A DNA stretch of 22,681 nucleotides from Candidatus Microgenomates bacterium (GTDB lineage: Bacteria; Patescibacteriota; Dojkabacteria; SC72). Position numbers and translations under genes: made by a program. The notes beneath the pieces are model-generated. The model ran no database searches. It was not told the origin of the DNA and saw only the letters and a program-made list of their open reading frames with translations. Of this stretch, positions 1 through 5,373 are shown in pieces; positions within the stretch are counted from its first letter, which is position 1; each line of letters starts with the position of its first letter. The DNA lies in assembly GCA_012797935.1 (NCBI GenBank), contig JAAZOC010000014.1, positions 1-22,681 of the forward strand, given 5' to 3'.

Positions 1-396
1 AATGAATATAATTTTGAGAAAAGAGAACTTGGAACAGCACTTACAGCATTAGCAGGTCCTGTATCAAATATACTCATGGCAGTATTGATGGGAATTATGA
101 ATTTCATTTTCAAACCTGATATGAGTAGCATTATTGGCTCATTCCTTTTTACATTTACACTAATCAATTTAGCTTTGGCATCATTTAACCTCATTCCAAT
201 CCCTCCGCTAGACGGTCATAAAATAGTAAGAGCTATATTACCAAAGAGATTAAAATATTACTGGGAAAGTTTAGAGAAATACTCCATATTTCTGGTAATC
301 TTACTAATATTACCAATCTTGCCAAATGGATCACTCGCCTCTCTTTTCATTTCTTCAATAATTTCCAAATTTTTAGCATTATTGGGCTTCATTTAG
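1..396 (+). CDS. Site-2 protease family membrane metallopeptidase, 3' part only
   Basis: The reading frame is open from the first base, so the gene begins upstream of the window; 131 codons are visible. The encoded part carries the two late hallmarks of the M50 (site-2 protease) family: ALAGPVSN (visible residues 16-23) and NLIPIPPLDG (about 63-72), the second holding the zinc-binding Asp in a membrane segment. The rest is hydrophobic with three to four likely membrane helices. The HExxH motif would lie upstream and cannot be checked. Family members cleave substrates within the membrane, often anti-sigma factors; the substrate here is unknown. The ATG at base 76 is internal and not the true start. 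It ends in TAG and is followed by an independent promoter for a structured RNA. Confidence 0.88.
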   Translation, partial: NEYNFEKRELGTALTALAGPVSNILMAVLMGIMNFIFKPDMSSIIGSFLFTFTLINLALASFNLIPIPPLDGHKIVRAILPKRLKYYWESLEKYSIFLVILLILPILPNGSLASLFISSIISKFLALLGFI

Positions 397-421
397 ACCG
401 TCGTTATAGGTCTAAATATAT

Positions 422-451
422 TTGTATTACAACATATTCTCGATATATAAT
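422..451 (+). promoter_or_regulatory. Promoter of the structured RNA
   Basis: A -35-like TTGTAT (422-427) and a perfect -10 TATAAT (446-451) are separated by 18 bp. The predicted start of transcription, about base 457-458, falls at the first paired bases of the RNA described next, which supports both calls. Confidence 0.6.
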
Positions 452-455
452 GTAT

Positions 456-601
456 TGCTCTAGTGGGAGAAAAAAGTGGTTTCATAGCTCCATACTAAAG
501 AGCTCGGGATCCCACAAATCGCTTGACTCTGTGGAGCCAAGTTGAGGGAACCCACTTAATTGTCAGAGCTCTATGATTCCGCTTCCTGCTAGAGCATTTT
601 T
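456..601 (+). ncRNA. Stand-alone structured RNA, 6S-like candidate
   Basis: About 146 nt with no open frame, framed by a promoter and a T-run. The ends form a perfect 8-bp stem, TGCTCTAG (456-463) with CTAGAGCA (589-596), followed by TTTTT (597-601). Inside, AGTGG (476-480) can pair with CCGCT (579-583) and CATAGCTC (483-490) with GAGCT..ATG (566-575). A large asymmetric internal loop follows (491-500 against 544-565), then an apical arm: AGCTCGG (501-507) with CCAAGTT (537-543) and CCACA (512-516) with TGTGG (530-534). One long rod with a central bubble and its own promoter is the shape of 6S RNA, the RNA polymerase-binding regulator. I do not recognise primary-sequence signatures, so the 6S identity is an inference. 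The SRP RNA and tmRNA signatures are absent. Confidence 0.5.
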
Positions 602-606
602 ATCCC

Positions 607-635
607 TTGTATTGATTATCTTTGTCAAATATAAT
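607..635 (+). promoter_or_regulatory. Promoter of tRNA-Thr(TGT)/tRNA-Tyr
   Basis: TTGTAT (607-612), 17-bp spacer, TATAAT (630-635). It lies between the T-run of the structured RNA and the tRNA, with a predicted start near 642, 12 nt before the mature tRNA. Confidence 0.6.
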
Positions 636-653
636 AAACTTCACTTGGTCAAT

Positions 654-730
654 GCCGAAGTAGCTCAGTTGGTCAGAGCAACTGTTTTGTAAACAGTAGG
701 TCGAGAGTTCGAATCTCTCCTTCGGCTCCA
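654..730 (+). tRNA. tRNA-Thr (anticodon TGT)
   Basis: Complete cloverleaf: acceptor GCCGAAG (654-660) with CTTCGGC (720-726), anticodon stem ACTGT/ACAGT with loop TTTGTAA (686-692), hence anticodon TGT. The T-arm is GAGAG-TTCGAAT-CTCTC. The discriminator is T727 and the CCA end is encoded (728-730). It reads ACA and probably other ACN codons. Confidence 0.97.
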
Positions 731-735
731 GTTAT

Positions 736-818
736 GCAGAGGTGGCGGAGTGGTCAAACGCATTGGACTGTAAATCCAACTCCTTCGGGATACACAGGTT
801 CAAATCCTGTCCTCTGCA
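736..818 (+). tRNA. tRNA-Tyr (anticodon GTA), long variable arm
   Basis: Acceptor GCAGAGG (736-742) pairs with CCTCTGC (811-817). The anticodon stem TTGGA/TCCAA encloses loop CTGTAAA, giving GTA. The variable arm (about 780-793) is long and contains a TTCG hairpin, as expected for bacterial class II tRNA-Tyr. The T-arm is ACAGG-TTCAAAT-CCTGT. Discriminator A818. CCA is not encoded, unlike the preceding tRNA only 5 nt upstream, so the CCA-adding enzyme must complete it. Confidence 0.97.
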
Positions 819-846
819 AACCTATCTAAATTTACTCATAGCTGTC

Positions 847-1566
847 ATGAGTGATTCATTTGGTGTGGTAATATTTGTGATATCAGCCCTACTCTCTCTT
901 TTAGTAGCTGCTGGGGCGATATATTTCATTTTCTACCTTGTAAAAAACAAGGACAAAGGTATAAAGATAACTACAGATTCATTACTTAAAGTATATCTCT
1001 ACTTGATTTCATTCATTACCCTACTTGTTGCAGTTGGTGGGGCTTCAGTATTTTTGAATTCAGCACTTTCTTACAAATTTGGAATTCCTTTTTCATTCAA
1101 ACTTGCAGAAACTAATGTATATTACGACAAAGAGATTGTAGAGCCTGTTGAGAAAGACTATGTGCAACCAGAATGCTACACAGGAGAAGTAACCGAAATT
1201 GCAGGACAGAAAGTGTGCTTTAGTAAAGAATCTCAAAAGCAAGGATTTGTGAATGGGTTAACAATTGCAATTTCAATGATTGTTCTTTTCTTGATACACA
1301 GATTAGGTATATTTATGTCTGAAAAGAAATCAGTACTCTTCTGGTTAAAGAAAACATATACATTTGTATCATTAATTGTATTTAGTATTGTAGGTGTAGT
1401 CACAATTCCAATTGCAGCATATCAACTTTCTACATATGCATTCTCTAGACCAGAGGATGTAACTTTGATAGACCCTCCAGGTCTTGCACTTTCAATTGTA
1501 ATCTTTGTATTGCCAATATGGATATACTTCTTGGTAAGTACAATGAGATTACAGGAAGAAAAATAG
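847..1566 (+). CDS. Five-helix membrane protein, possibly DUF5671-type
   Basis: A 239-residue integral membrane protein. The open frame runs upstream into tRNA-Tyr, but the first ATG outside the tRNA (847) gives a plausible protein starting MSDSFGVVIF. Hydrophobic segments suggest five helices, roughly at residues 5-33, 45-70, 138-160, 172-195 and 212-232. Between helices 2 and 3 is a soluble loop with two cysteines (ECYTGEV and QKVCFSKE) that could form a disulfide outside the cell. The arrangement resembles the DUF5671 membrane proteins common in Patescibacteria; that link is tentative and no function is known. It sits between tRNA genes and has no visible Shine-Dalgarno. It ends 28 nt before tRNA-Thr(GGT), so the two may be co-transcribed. 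Confidence 0.75.
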   Translation: MSDSFGVVIFVISALLSLLVAAGAIYFIFYLVKNKDKGIKITTDSLLKVYLYLISFITLLVAVGGASVFLNSALSYKFGIPFSFKLAETNVYYDKEIVEPVEKDYVQPECYTGEVTEIAGQKVCFSKESQKQGFVNGLTIAISMIVLFLIHRLGIFMSEKKSVLFWLKKTYTFVSLIVFSIVGVVTIPIAAYQLSTYAFSRPEDVTLIDPPGLALSIVIFVLPIWIYFLVSTMRLQEEK

Positions 1567-1594
1567 TAGAAGATATAGTATAATCAATCTCGTC

Positions 1595-1671
1595 GCTGGA
1601 TTAGCTCAGTTGGTTAGAGCACATTCATGGTAAGAATGAGGTCCTGAGTTCGACTCTCAGATCCAGCTCCA
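1595..1671 (+). tRNA. tRNA-Thr (anticodon GGT)
   Basis: Acceptor GCTGGAT (1595-1601) with ATCCAGC (1661-1667). Anticodon stem CATTC/GAATG encloses ATGGTAA, giving GGT (reads ACC/ACT). T-arm CTGAG-TTCGACT-CTCAG. Discriminator T1668, encoded CCA 1669-1671. A TATAAT lies at 1579-1584 upstream but without a convincing -35 partner. Confidence 0.97.
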
Positions 1672-1677
1672 CTCAAC

Positions 1678-1702
1678 GAGGACAGACCTAGGCCTGACCC
1701 TC
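1678..1702 (+). repeat. REP-like imperfect palindrome, copy 1
   Basis: GAGGACAG and CTGACCCTC arms flank a CTAG core; mismatched bases lie at symmetric positions. It differs from copy 2 at a few positions, has the same orientation and starts 6 nt after the tRNA-Thr CCA. The pattern GGACAG..CTAG..CTGACC resembles the REP-type palindromes associated with TnpA-REP (RAYT) transposases, from memory of the family; no transposase gene is in the window. Confidence 0.6.
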
Positions 1703-1783
1703 CGATATTCCGAAATCACACACCCACAACAAAAAGGCTTTCAAGAAGGTGAATTCAAACCAAGCTATCATTCTTTTTAATAT

Positions 1784-1807
1784 GGGGACAGATCTAGGCC
1801 TGACCCC
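1784..1807 (+). repeat. REP-like imperfect palindrome, copy 2
   Basis: GGGGACAG (1784-1791) and CTGACCCC (1800-1807) flank the CTAG core, giving a 24-nt imperfect palindrome. It is a direct repeat of copy 1, 81 bp downstream. It ends 11 bp before the -35 box of the rpmG promoter. The 81 bp between the copies shows no gene or structure that I can support. Confidence 0.62.
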
Positions 1808-1818
1808 GATTAAACCAT

Positions 1819-1847
1819 TTGACCTTCCCAACTTTTTCCAATATAAT
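1819..1847 (+). promoter_or_regulatory. Promoter of the rpmG-tRNA-Trp-secE-nusG-rplKA operon
   Basis: TTGACC (1819-1824), 17-bp spacer, TATAAT (1842-1847): close to the sigma70 consensus. Predicted start near 1854, giving a leader of about 40 nt to rpmG. No other good promoter is visible before the terminator after rplA, so the whole group is probably one transcript. Confidence 0.8.
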
Positions 1848-1893
1848 ACGAAGTATTTCCCATAATATACTAATTTTGATCCCTGAGGAAAAT

Positions 1894-2058
1894 ATGGCTA
1901 AAGTAAAAAGAGATATGCTAGCTTTTAAATGTGAGAAATGTGGAGAAAAGAACTACACAGCATTTAAAACCAAAAATATCAAAGAAAAAATGGAGACAAA
2001 AAAGTACTGTCCAAAGTGCAAGGCACATACAGTACACAAGGAGACTAAAATAAAGTAA
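1894..2058 (+). CDS. rpmG: Ribosomal protein bL33
   Basis: A 54-residue zinc-ribbon protein of the large ribosomal subunit. Two CxxC pairs are present (FKCEKCGE near residue 13 and KYCPKCKA near residue 39), the zinc-binding form. The start is ATG 1894, preceded by GAGG (1885-1888). The frame is open upstream to 1819, but that stretch contains the promoter and its translation is unrelated to L33. Placement directly before tRNA-Trp and secE-nusG is a widely conserved bacterial order and confirms the call. Confidence 0.96.
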   Translation: MAKVKRDMLAFKCEKCGEKNYTAFKTKNIKEKMETKKYCPKCKAHTVHKETKIK

Positions 2059-2077
2059 ACCGCTCTTTACCTAATAC

Positions 2078-2152
2078 GGGCCCATAGTTTCAATGGTAAA
2101 ATAGCGGTCTCCAAAACCGTGGTTCTCCGTTCGAATCGGAGTGGGCCTGCCA
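2078..2152 (+). tRNA. tRNA-Trp (anticodon CCA)
   Basis: Acceptor GGGCCCA (2078-2084) with TGGGCCT (2142-2148), including a G-U first pair. Anticodon stem GCGGT/ACCGT encloses CTCCAAA, giving CCA. T-arm CTCCG-TTCGAAT-CGGAG. Discriminator G2149, as expected for Trp, and encoded CCA 2150-2152. The anticodon reads UGG only, consistent with TGA remaining a stop codon. Confidence 0.97.
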
Positions 2153-2165
2153 AAAAACACATATT

Positions 2166-2339
2166 ATGAATATATTAAAAAATATAATAACAGAACTAAA
2201 AGAAACCAAATGGCCATCGAAGAAAGAGATCCTTCAGATGACAGTATATACAGTAATATTATGTGGTATACTTGCAGCCATTATGGTAGGACTAGATCTT
2301 GTACTATTTGAAATACGAGACTGGTTTCTTAATATTTAA
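2166..2339 (+). CDS. secE: Preprotein translocase subunit SecE
   Basis: A short gene of 57 codons plus stop. The protein begins MNILKNIITELKETKWPSKK; ELKETKWPSKKE is the SecE signature (ELKKVxWPSxxE), the amphipathic helix that lies against SecY. It is followed by one membrane helix (about residues 28-50: TVYTVILCGILAAIMVGLDL) and a short tail. This is the minimal one-helix bacterial form. SecE clamps SecY in the SecYEG channel. It starts 14 nt after tRNA-Trp and ends 10 nt before nusG, the usual order. Confidence 0.95.
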   Translation: MNILKNIITELKETKWPSKKEILQMTVYTVILCGILAAIMVGLDLVLFEIRDWFLNI

Positions 2340-2349
2340 TTGAAAAAAA

Positions 2350-2907
2350 ATGACAAAAGAAACAAAGAACAAAAAAGAAAACCCAAATGCAAAGTGGTAT
2401 GTCTTAAATATTAGAACAGGATACGAAAACAGTATTCAAAAAGAAATTAAACAGAGAGCAGAAGCAACAGGAATGGATAACCAGATCTTAGAAATATTGG
2501 TACCAGTTCAGAAGAAAATCTTTGTTAAAAAAGGAAAACAAGATATTAAGGAAGAGAAAATCTTCCCTGGATATGTATTAATAAAGATGGAATTGGACAA
2601 TAAAACTTGGGATCTTGTTCAAAACACAGAAGGTCTTAGAGGTTTTGTAAAAACAGATAGATATCCAAAGCCATTACCAGAATCAGAAGTTAAAGCTATT
2701 ACAAAATTCATGGAAATAGAACAACCTTCTTACCAGTCTTCATTCAGTGTTGGAGAAGCTGTTAAGATTACAGAAGGTGCATTTGCAGATTTCATCGGAA
2801 GCGTACAGGAAATTGATACTACTAAGGGTAAGATAAAAGTCCTCATCTCATTCTTAGGCAGAGAAGCACCGGTGGAGTTAGAACTATCACAAGTAACAAA
2901 ACTTTAA
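2350..2907 (+). CDS. nusG: Transcription termination/antitermination factor NusG
   Basis: 185 residues, normal length. The NGN domain starts at KWYVLNIRTGYE (15-26) and contains the IFPGYVLIKM strand that packs on RNA polymerase; a KOW domain follows (about 132-185, VGEAVKITEGAFADFIGSV). NusG binds the polymerase clamp, affects pausing and links to ribosome or Rho. The N-terminal 14 residues are a lysine-rich extension. The start is ATG 2350 in an A-run with no Shine-Dalgarno, 10 nt after secE. Confidence 0.97.
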   Translation: MTKETKNKKENPNAKWYVLNIRTGYENSIQKEIKQRAEATGMDNQILEILVPVQKKIFVKKGKQDIKEEKIFPGYVLIKMELDNKTWDLVQNTEGLRGFVKTDRYPKPLPESEVKAITKFMEIEQPSYQSSFSVGEAVKITEGAFADFIGSVQEIDTTKGKIKVLISFLGREAPVELELSQVTKL

Positions 2908-2924
2908 TTGAACTTTAAACAAAT

Positions 2925-3350
2925 ATGGCAAAACCAATTAAAAAAGTAATCAAGATCACAATACCAGCAGGAATGGCTACAATGGCACCTCCAATAGGTC
3001 CTACCCTAGCCCCTTACGGTATCAATACTCAAGATTTTTGTGCTCAATTCAACGAGAAAACAAAAGAAAATAATGGAATATTGACACCTGTAGTATTAAC
3101 AATCTTTGATGACAGATCCTTTTCATTCATCCTAAAAACTCCTCCTACTTCAGAGTTGATTAGAAGAGAATTGAAGATAAAGAAAGGTTCTGAGAAACCA
3201 AACTTAAACAAAGTTGGAAAACTTTCAAAAGAACAAGTATTAAAAATTGTAGAAGTAAAAATGCCTGACTTGAACACAACCGATCCAGAACAAGCTGCAA
3301 AAATAATTGCAGGGACTGCAAAACAGATGGGTGTAGAAGTTGAACTTTAA
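2925..3350 (+). CDS. rplK: Ribosomal protein uL11
   Basis: 141 residues, the usual length. The N-terminal IKITIPAGMATMAPPIGPTL and YGINTQDFCAQFNEKT match the L11 N-domain, and the C-terminal half holds the rRNA-binding domain. Two positions in the proline-rich linker region (GMATMAPP rather than the common GKATPAPP) are unusual. L11 binds the GTPase-associated centre of 23S rRNA with L10-L12. It is 17 nt after nusG and 18 nt before rplA, with an SD-less start in AT-rich context. Confidence 0.97.
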   Translation: MAKPIKKVIKITIPAGMATMAPPIGPTLAPYGINTQDFCAQFNEKTKENNGILTPVVLTIFDDRSFSFILKTPPTSELIRRELKIKKGSEKPNLNKVGKLSKEQVLKIVEVKMPDLNTTDPEQAAKIIAGTAKQMGVEVEL

Positions 3351-3368
3351 TTAATTAACGAAATAAAT

Positions 3369-4055
3369 ATGAAAAGAGGAAAAAAACATATCAAAATAAC
3401 AAAAGATTTGGATAGAAACAAATCATACTCTTTGTTAGATGGAATTAAAAAAGCAAAATCTCTCTCCTACTCTAAGTTTGTAGGTACTTTAGAATTACAT
3501 GCAGATGTAAAATTACCTAAAGACAAAGATCCTAAATCTGTAAAAGGTGCAGTTTCTTTACCACATGCAAGTGCAGTAAAAGAAGTAAAAGTTGCAGTTT
3601 TTGCTACTCCTGATAGAGATGAAGAAGCAAAGAATGCAGGTGCAGATATCGTAGGAATGGATAAATTGATGAAAGATATCAAAGAAGGAAAAATAGAATT
3701 CGACATTGCAATCGCAACTCCATCTGTAATGCCTAAAATTGCTGTTTTAGGAAAAGAATTAGGCCCAAAAGGACTTATGCCTAATCCAAAAAACGGAACA
3801 GTAACAGAAGATTTAGCATCAGCTATAAGTGAATACAAAAAAGGTAAACAAACTTTTGTATGTGATGCTTCTGGAGTTATACATATGAATGTTGGCAAAC
3901 TTGATCTAGAAGATGAGAAATTAGTTGAAAATATTCATACTGCAATTGATGCTATATCCGATGTTGTTGGAAAACCACATGAACAGATGCTTCAAAGATT
4001 ACACTTAGCACCTACAATGGGACCAAGTGTAAAGATAAATTACAGTAGAGAATAA
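3369..4055 (+). CDS. rplA: Ribosomal protein uL1
   Basis: 228 residues, typical for L1. The L1 signature is clear: LGPKGLMPNPKNGTVT near residues 133-148. It also has the N-terminal basic KRGKKHIK and the terminal INYSRE. L1 forms the mobile stalk beside the E site and represses its own operon in many bacteria. Some CPR lineages lack L1, so its presence is mildly informative about the lineage. It is the last gene before a strong intrinsic terminator, so rplKA is separated from rplJL here. Confidence 0.97.
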   Translation: MKRGKKHIKITKDLDRNKSYSLLDGIKKAKSLSYSKFVGTLELHADVKLPKDKDPKSVKGAVSLPHASAVKEVKVAVFATPDRDEEAKNAGADIVGMDKLMKDIKEGKIEFDIAIATPSVMPKIAVLGKELGPKGLMPNPKNGTVTEDLASAISEYKKGKQTFVCDASGVIHMNVGKLDLEDEKLVENIHTAIDAISDVVGKPHEQMLQRLHLAPTMGPSVKINYSRE

Positions 4056-4081
4056 TCACTTTACTCTAAATAGAAATTGAG

Positions 4082-4109
4082 GACCCCTACCAAGGGGTCT
4101 TTCTTTTTA
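4082..4109 (+). terminator. Intrinsic terminator after rplA
   Basis: Perfect 7-bp stem GACCCCT (4082-4088) / AGGGGTC (4093-4099), 4-nt loop ACCA, then TTTCTTTTT. It ends the rpmG-to-rplA transcript 27 nt after the rplA stop. Confidence 0.9.
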
Positions 4110-4111
4110 TA

Positions 4112-4140
4112 TTTACAAAACTTAAAGTATCCTATAGAAT
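4112..4140 (+). promoter_or_regulatory. Promoter of island gene 1
   Basis: TTTACA (4112-4117), 17-bp spacer, TAGAAT (4135-4140). It directly follows the rplA terminator, so gene 1 is likely expressed independently of the ribosomal operon. Confidence 0.55.
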
Positions 4141-4190
4141 ACAACCTGTCTTTGCTCTTTAGGGAAATAAAAAATACAGGAGAGAACTTC

Positions 4191-4553
4191 ATGGCCAAAA
4201 CGATAAGCATTAACGGTAAAAACTACTCCTTATTGGTAGATTTAGTTGATGGAAAATTACTACAAGAATCCTCTTCAAGGGAAGTATTCTTGCACCTACC
4301 AAAACTTGATGAAATGATCAAGTTAGAGATTCACGAAGGCGAAGAAAAGCTGAAAGTTACAACAGCAGCCAAATCGAGAATCTTCATAGGTGGAATAGAA
4401 TTGGGAAAGAAAGTTGGTTCAGACACTCAAAGTTCCAAACTAGACCAAAAGTTCAACAACACAGTCTATGTTAAAAGGAATGGTAGATCTATAATTCTTG
4501 TAACCAACAGGAGTTATGAACTCGAAAGTATCTGCATCGCCCAATTCGGATAA
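4191..4553 (+). CDS. Island gene 1: unknown 120-residue protein
   Basis: Starts at ATG 4191, chosen because a strong AGGAGA (4178-4183) lies 7 nt upstream; the frame is open further back to 4077 but would run through the rplA terminator. The protein (MAKTISINGKNYSLLVDLVD...) is soluble, with no membrane segment or signal peptide, and alternates short beta-strand-like and charged stretches. It has a single cysteine near the C-terminus (SICIAQFG). I do not recognise a family. Arg codons AGG are used as often as AGA, unlike the AGA-dominated neighbours, and the strong Shine-Dalgarno also sets it apart. It is followed after 31 nt by a large hairpin repeat. It may be a mobile or recently acquired cassette; function unknown. 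Confidence 0.75.
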   Translation: MAKTISINGKNYSLLVDLVDGKLLQESSSREVFLHLPKLDEMIKLEIHEGEEKLKVTTAAKSRIFIGGIELGKKVGSDTQSSKLDQKFNNTVYVKRNGRSIILVTNRSYELESICIAQFG

Positions 4554-4584
4554 ACCATCCCACAACCCTAAAGAAAAAGACAAA

Positions 4585-4657
4585 AGTGAGTCTAGTAGAG
4601 AATGCTGGAAAGCAACCTAGGAGCATTTCAGCTTCAATATCCCCTACTAGACTCACT
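4585..4657 (+). repeat. Large hairpin repeat, copy 1
   Basis: A 13-bp perfect outer stem, AGTGAGTCTAGTA (4585-4597) with TACTAGACTCACT (4645-4657). Inside is a second stem GAA-t-GCTG / CAGC-TTC with one bulged T and a 21-nt loop. The flanks GACAA (5') and GGCAACACCTT (3') are shared with copy 2. There is no T-run after the stem, so this is not a simple intrinsic terminator. Confidence 0.9.
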
Positions 4658-4666
4658 GGCAACACC

Positions 4667-4695
4667 TTTACAAATCCCACTACAAAAGATAAAAT
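4667..4695 (+). promoter_or_regulatory. Promoter of island gene 2
   Basis: TTTACA (4667-4672), 17-bp spacer, TAAAAT (4690-4695), starting 10 nt after hairpin copy 1. The same arrangement (hairpin, then promoter ending in TAAAAT) recurs after copy 2. Confidence 0.5.
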
Positions 4696-4736
4696 CATAC
4701 CCTTGTTCTTAAAATTCAAAAAGGAGAAAGAAATCA

Positions 4737-4898
4737 ATGAGATTGTATACCGTTGCAGGAATCAAGCGATTCACATACCAAAAAAGCATTTTCATTTTTA
4801 TTTCTCAAGATCCTGAAACTGGGATCATCCTTGCCAAAAGGGAAGGAAAGAAATACAGTTTCCAGGAAAAAGACGGCCAATTAATCCGCCTTAAATAA
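4737..4898 (+). CDS. Island gene 2: unknown 53-residue protein
   Basis: A short frame, ATG 4737 to TAA 4898, supported by a strong AGGAG (4722-4726) 10 nt upstream and by its promoter. The protein begins MRLYTVAGIKRFTYQKSIFI and ends GQLIRLK; it is basic, with a short hydrophobic patch (SIFIFIS, about 17-23), too short for a convincing membrane helix. Two beta-hairpin-like segments (ETGIILAKREGKKYSF) suggest a small beta-rich domain. No family is recognised. G+C is 60 of 162 bases by direct count. It ends 8 nt before hairpin copy 2. Confidence 0.6.
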   Translation: MRLYTVAGIKRFTYQKSIFIFISQDPETGIILAKREGKKYSFQEKDGQLIRLK

Positions 4899-4906
4899 GA
4901 GACAAG

Positions 4907-4970
4907 AGTGAGTCTAGTATAGGAATGCCACAAAGGCAAAAAACCAAATTGGCTTCATACTAGACTCACT
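4907..4970 (+). repeat. Large hairpin repeat, copy 2
   Basis: A 14-bp perfect outer stem, AGTGAGTCTAGTAT (4907-4920) with ATACTAGACTCACT (4957-4970). Inner stem GAA-t-GCC / GGC-TTC has the same bulged T as copy 1 and again a 21-nt loop. The inner pairs differ from copy 1 but pairing is kept (GCTG/CAGC against GCC/GGC), and the loop sequence differs. Flanks GACAA and GACAACACCTT match copy 1 closely. Confidence 0.9.
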
Positions 4971-4984
4971 GACAACACCTTCTT

Positions 4985-5013
4985 TTGCAAATTTCATCAA
5001 CATGGTATAAAAT
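4985..5013 (+). promoter_or_regulatory. Promoter and leader hairpin of island gene 3
   Basis: TTGCAA (4985-4990), 17-bp spacer, TAAAAT (5008-5013), 14 nt after hairpin copy 2. The following leader contains a 7-bp hairpin AGCAACA (5019-5025) / TGTTGCT (5032-5038) ahead of the Shine-Dalgarno, at or just after the predicted transcription start. Confidence 0.5.
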
Positions 5014-5068
5014 TCCTTAGCAACACAAGCTTGTTGCTCATTATCAAGAAAGAAAAAGGAGAGTTAAG

Positions 5069-5257
5069 ATGAATTCTTCAGACATAGGGTTCAAGTTCCC
5101 ACAAGACTTCTGCGAGGTTTGCCCTTGCAAAGAAAGAAGGACAACTGGCATTTGTCCTGGAGAAAATCATCCAGAACGATTCATAAAAAAATTAGACCCA
5201 ACACTCCAAGAAAAAGCCTACATGGCAGTATTAGCCCAGGAGGGTTTGGAAGAGTAA
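5069..5257 (+). CDS. Island gene 3: small Cys-rich protein, 62 residues
   Basis: ATG 5069 follows AGGAG (5057-5061) at 7-nt spacing. The soluble protein has C15, C18, C20 and C29 in CEVCPCKERRTTGIC plus H34, a compact cluster that could bind zinc or be redox-active; the C-terminal half is a charged helix (PTLQEKAYMAVLAQEGLEE). No family is recognised. It is the third unit of the island, after hairpin copy 2, and is itself followed 35 nt later by an unrelated 14-bp hairpin. An overlapping frame from 5119 is a shadow without its own ribosome binding site. Confidence 0.7.
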   Translation: MNSSDIGFKFPQDFCEVCPCKERRTTGICPGENHPERFIKKLDPTLQEKAYMAVLAQEGLEE

Positions 5258-5292
5258 CTATTTGTTCTAAAAAGCAACGAACTTGTGCAAAA

Positions 5293-5340
5293 AAGAGAGA
5301 ATGGTAGATTTCCATTATGTATCATATACCATTCTCTCTT
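5293..5340. terminator. 14-bp hairpin between island gene 3 and rplJ
   Basis: Perfect inverted repeat AAGAGAGAATGGTA (5293-5306) / TACCATTCTCTCTT (5327-5340) with a 20-nt loop. On the plus strand no T-run follows; on the minus strand the stem is followed by TTTTTT (complement of 5289-5294), so it has terminator form only in that direction, although no minus-strand gene is near. The 3' arm runs into the -35 box of the rplJ promoter (5339-5344). Its role is unclear: it may be an insulator for the island transcript. Confidence 0.6.
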
Positions 5341-5367
5341 GACCCTCCCCTCTTCTACTGATATAAT
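5339..5367 (+). promoter_or_regulatory. Promoter of rplJ-rplL
   Basis: TTGACC (5339-5344), 17-bp spacer, TATAAT (5362-5367). Near-consensus; predicted start around 5374, leaving a leader of about 83 nt before rplJ. Confidence 0.82.
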
Positions 5368-5373
5368 CGCCCT

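Noticed and set aside
742..846. Upstream extension of the membrane-protein gene
   Set aside because: The frame runs through tRNA-Tyr and its translation is the well-known artefact of a translated tRNA; the real start is ATG 847.
4077..4190. Upstream extension of island gene 1
   Set aside because: It would translate the rplA terminator; ATG 4191 has the strong AGGAGA site.
4586..4816. A 76-codon plus-strand frame across hairpin copy 1
   Set aside because: It has no ribosome binding site, runs through the repeat and overlaps gene 2 in another frame.
4585..4970. Integron attC sites
   Set aside because: Geometry with an extra-helical base is suggestive, but RYYYAAC/GTTRRRY core sites and an integrase are absent, so only a resemblance is claimed.
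4585..4970. Intrinsic terminators
   Set aside because: Neither large hairpin copy is followed by a T-run on either strand.
4585..4970. CRISPR array
   Set aside because: Only two copies, palindromic with different interiors, about 300 bp apart and separated by a gene.
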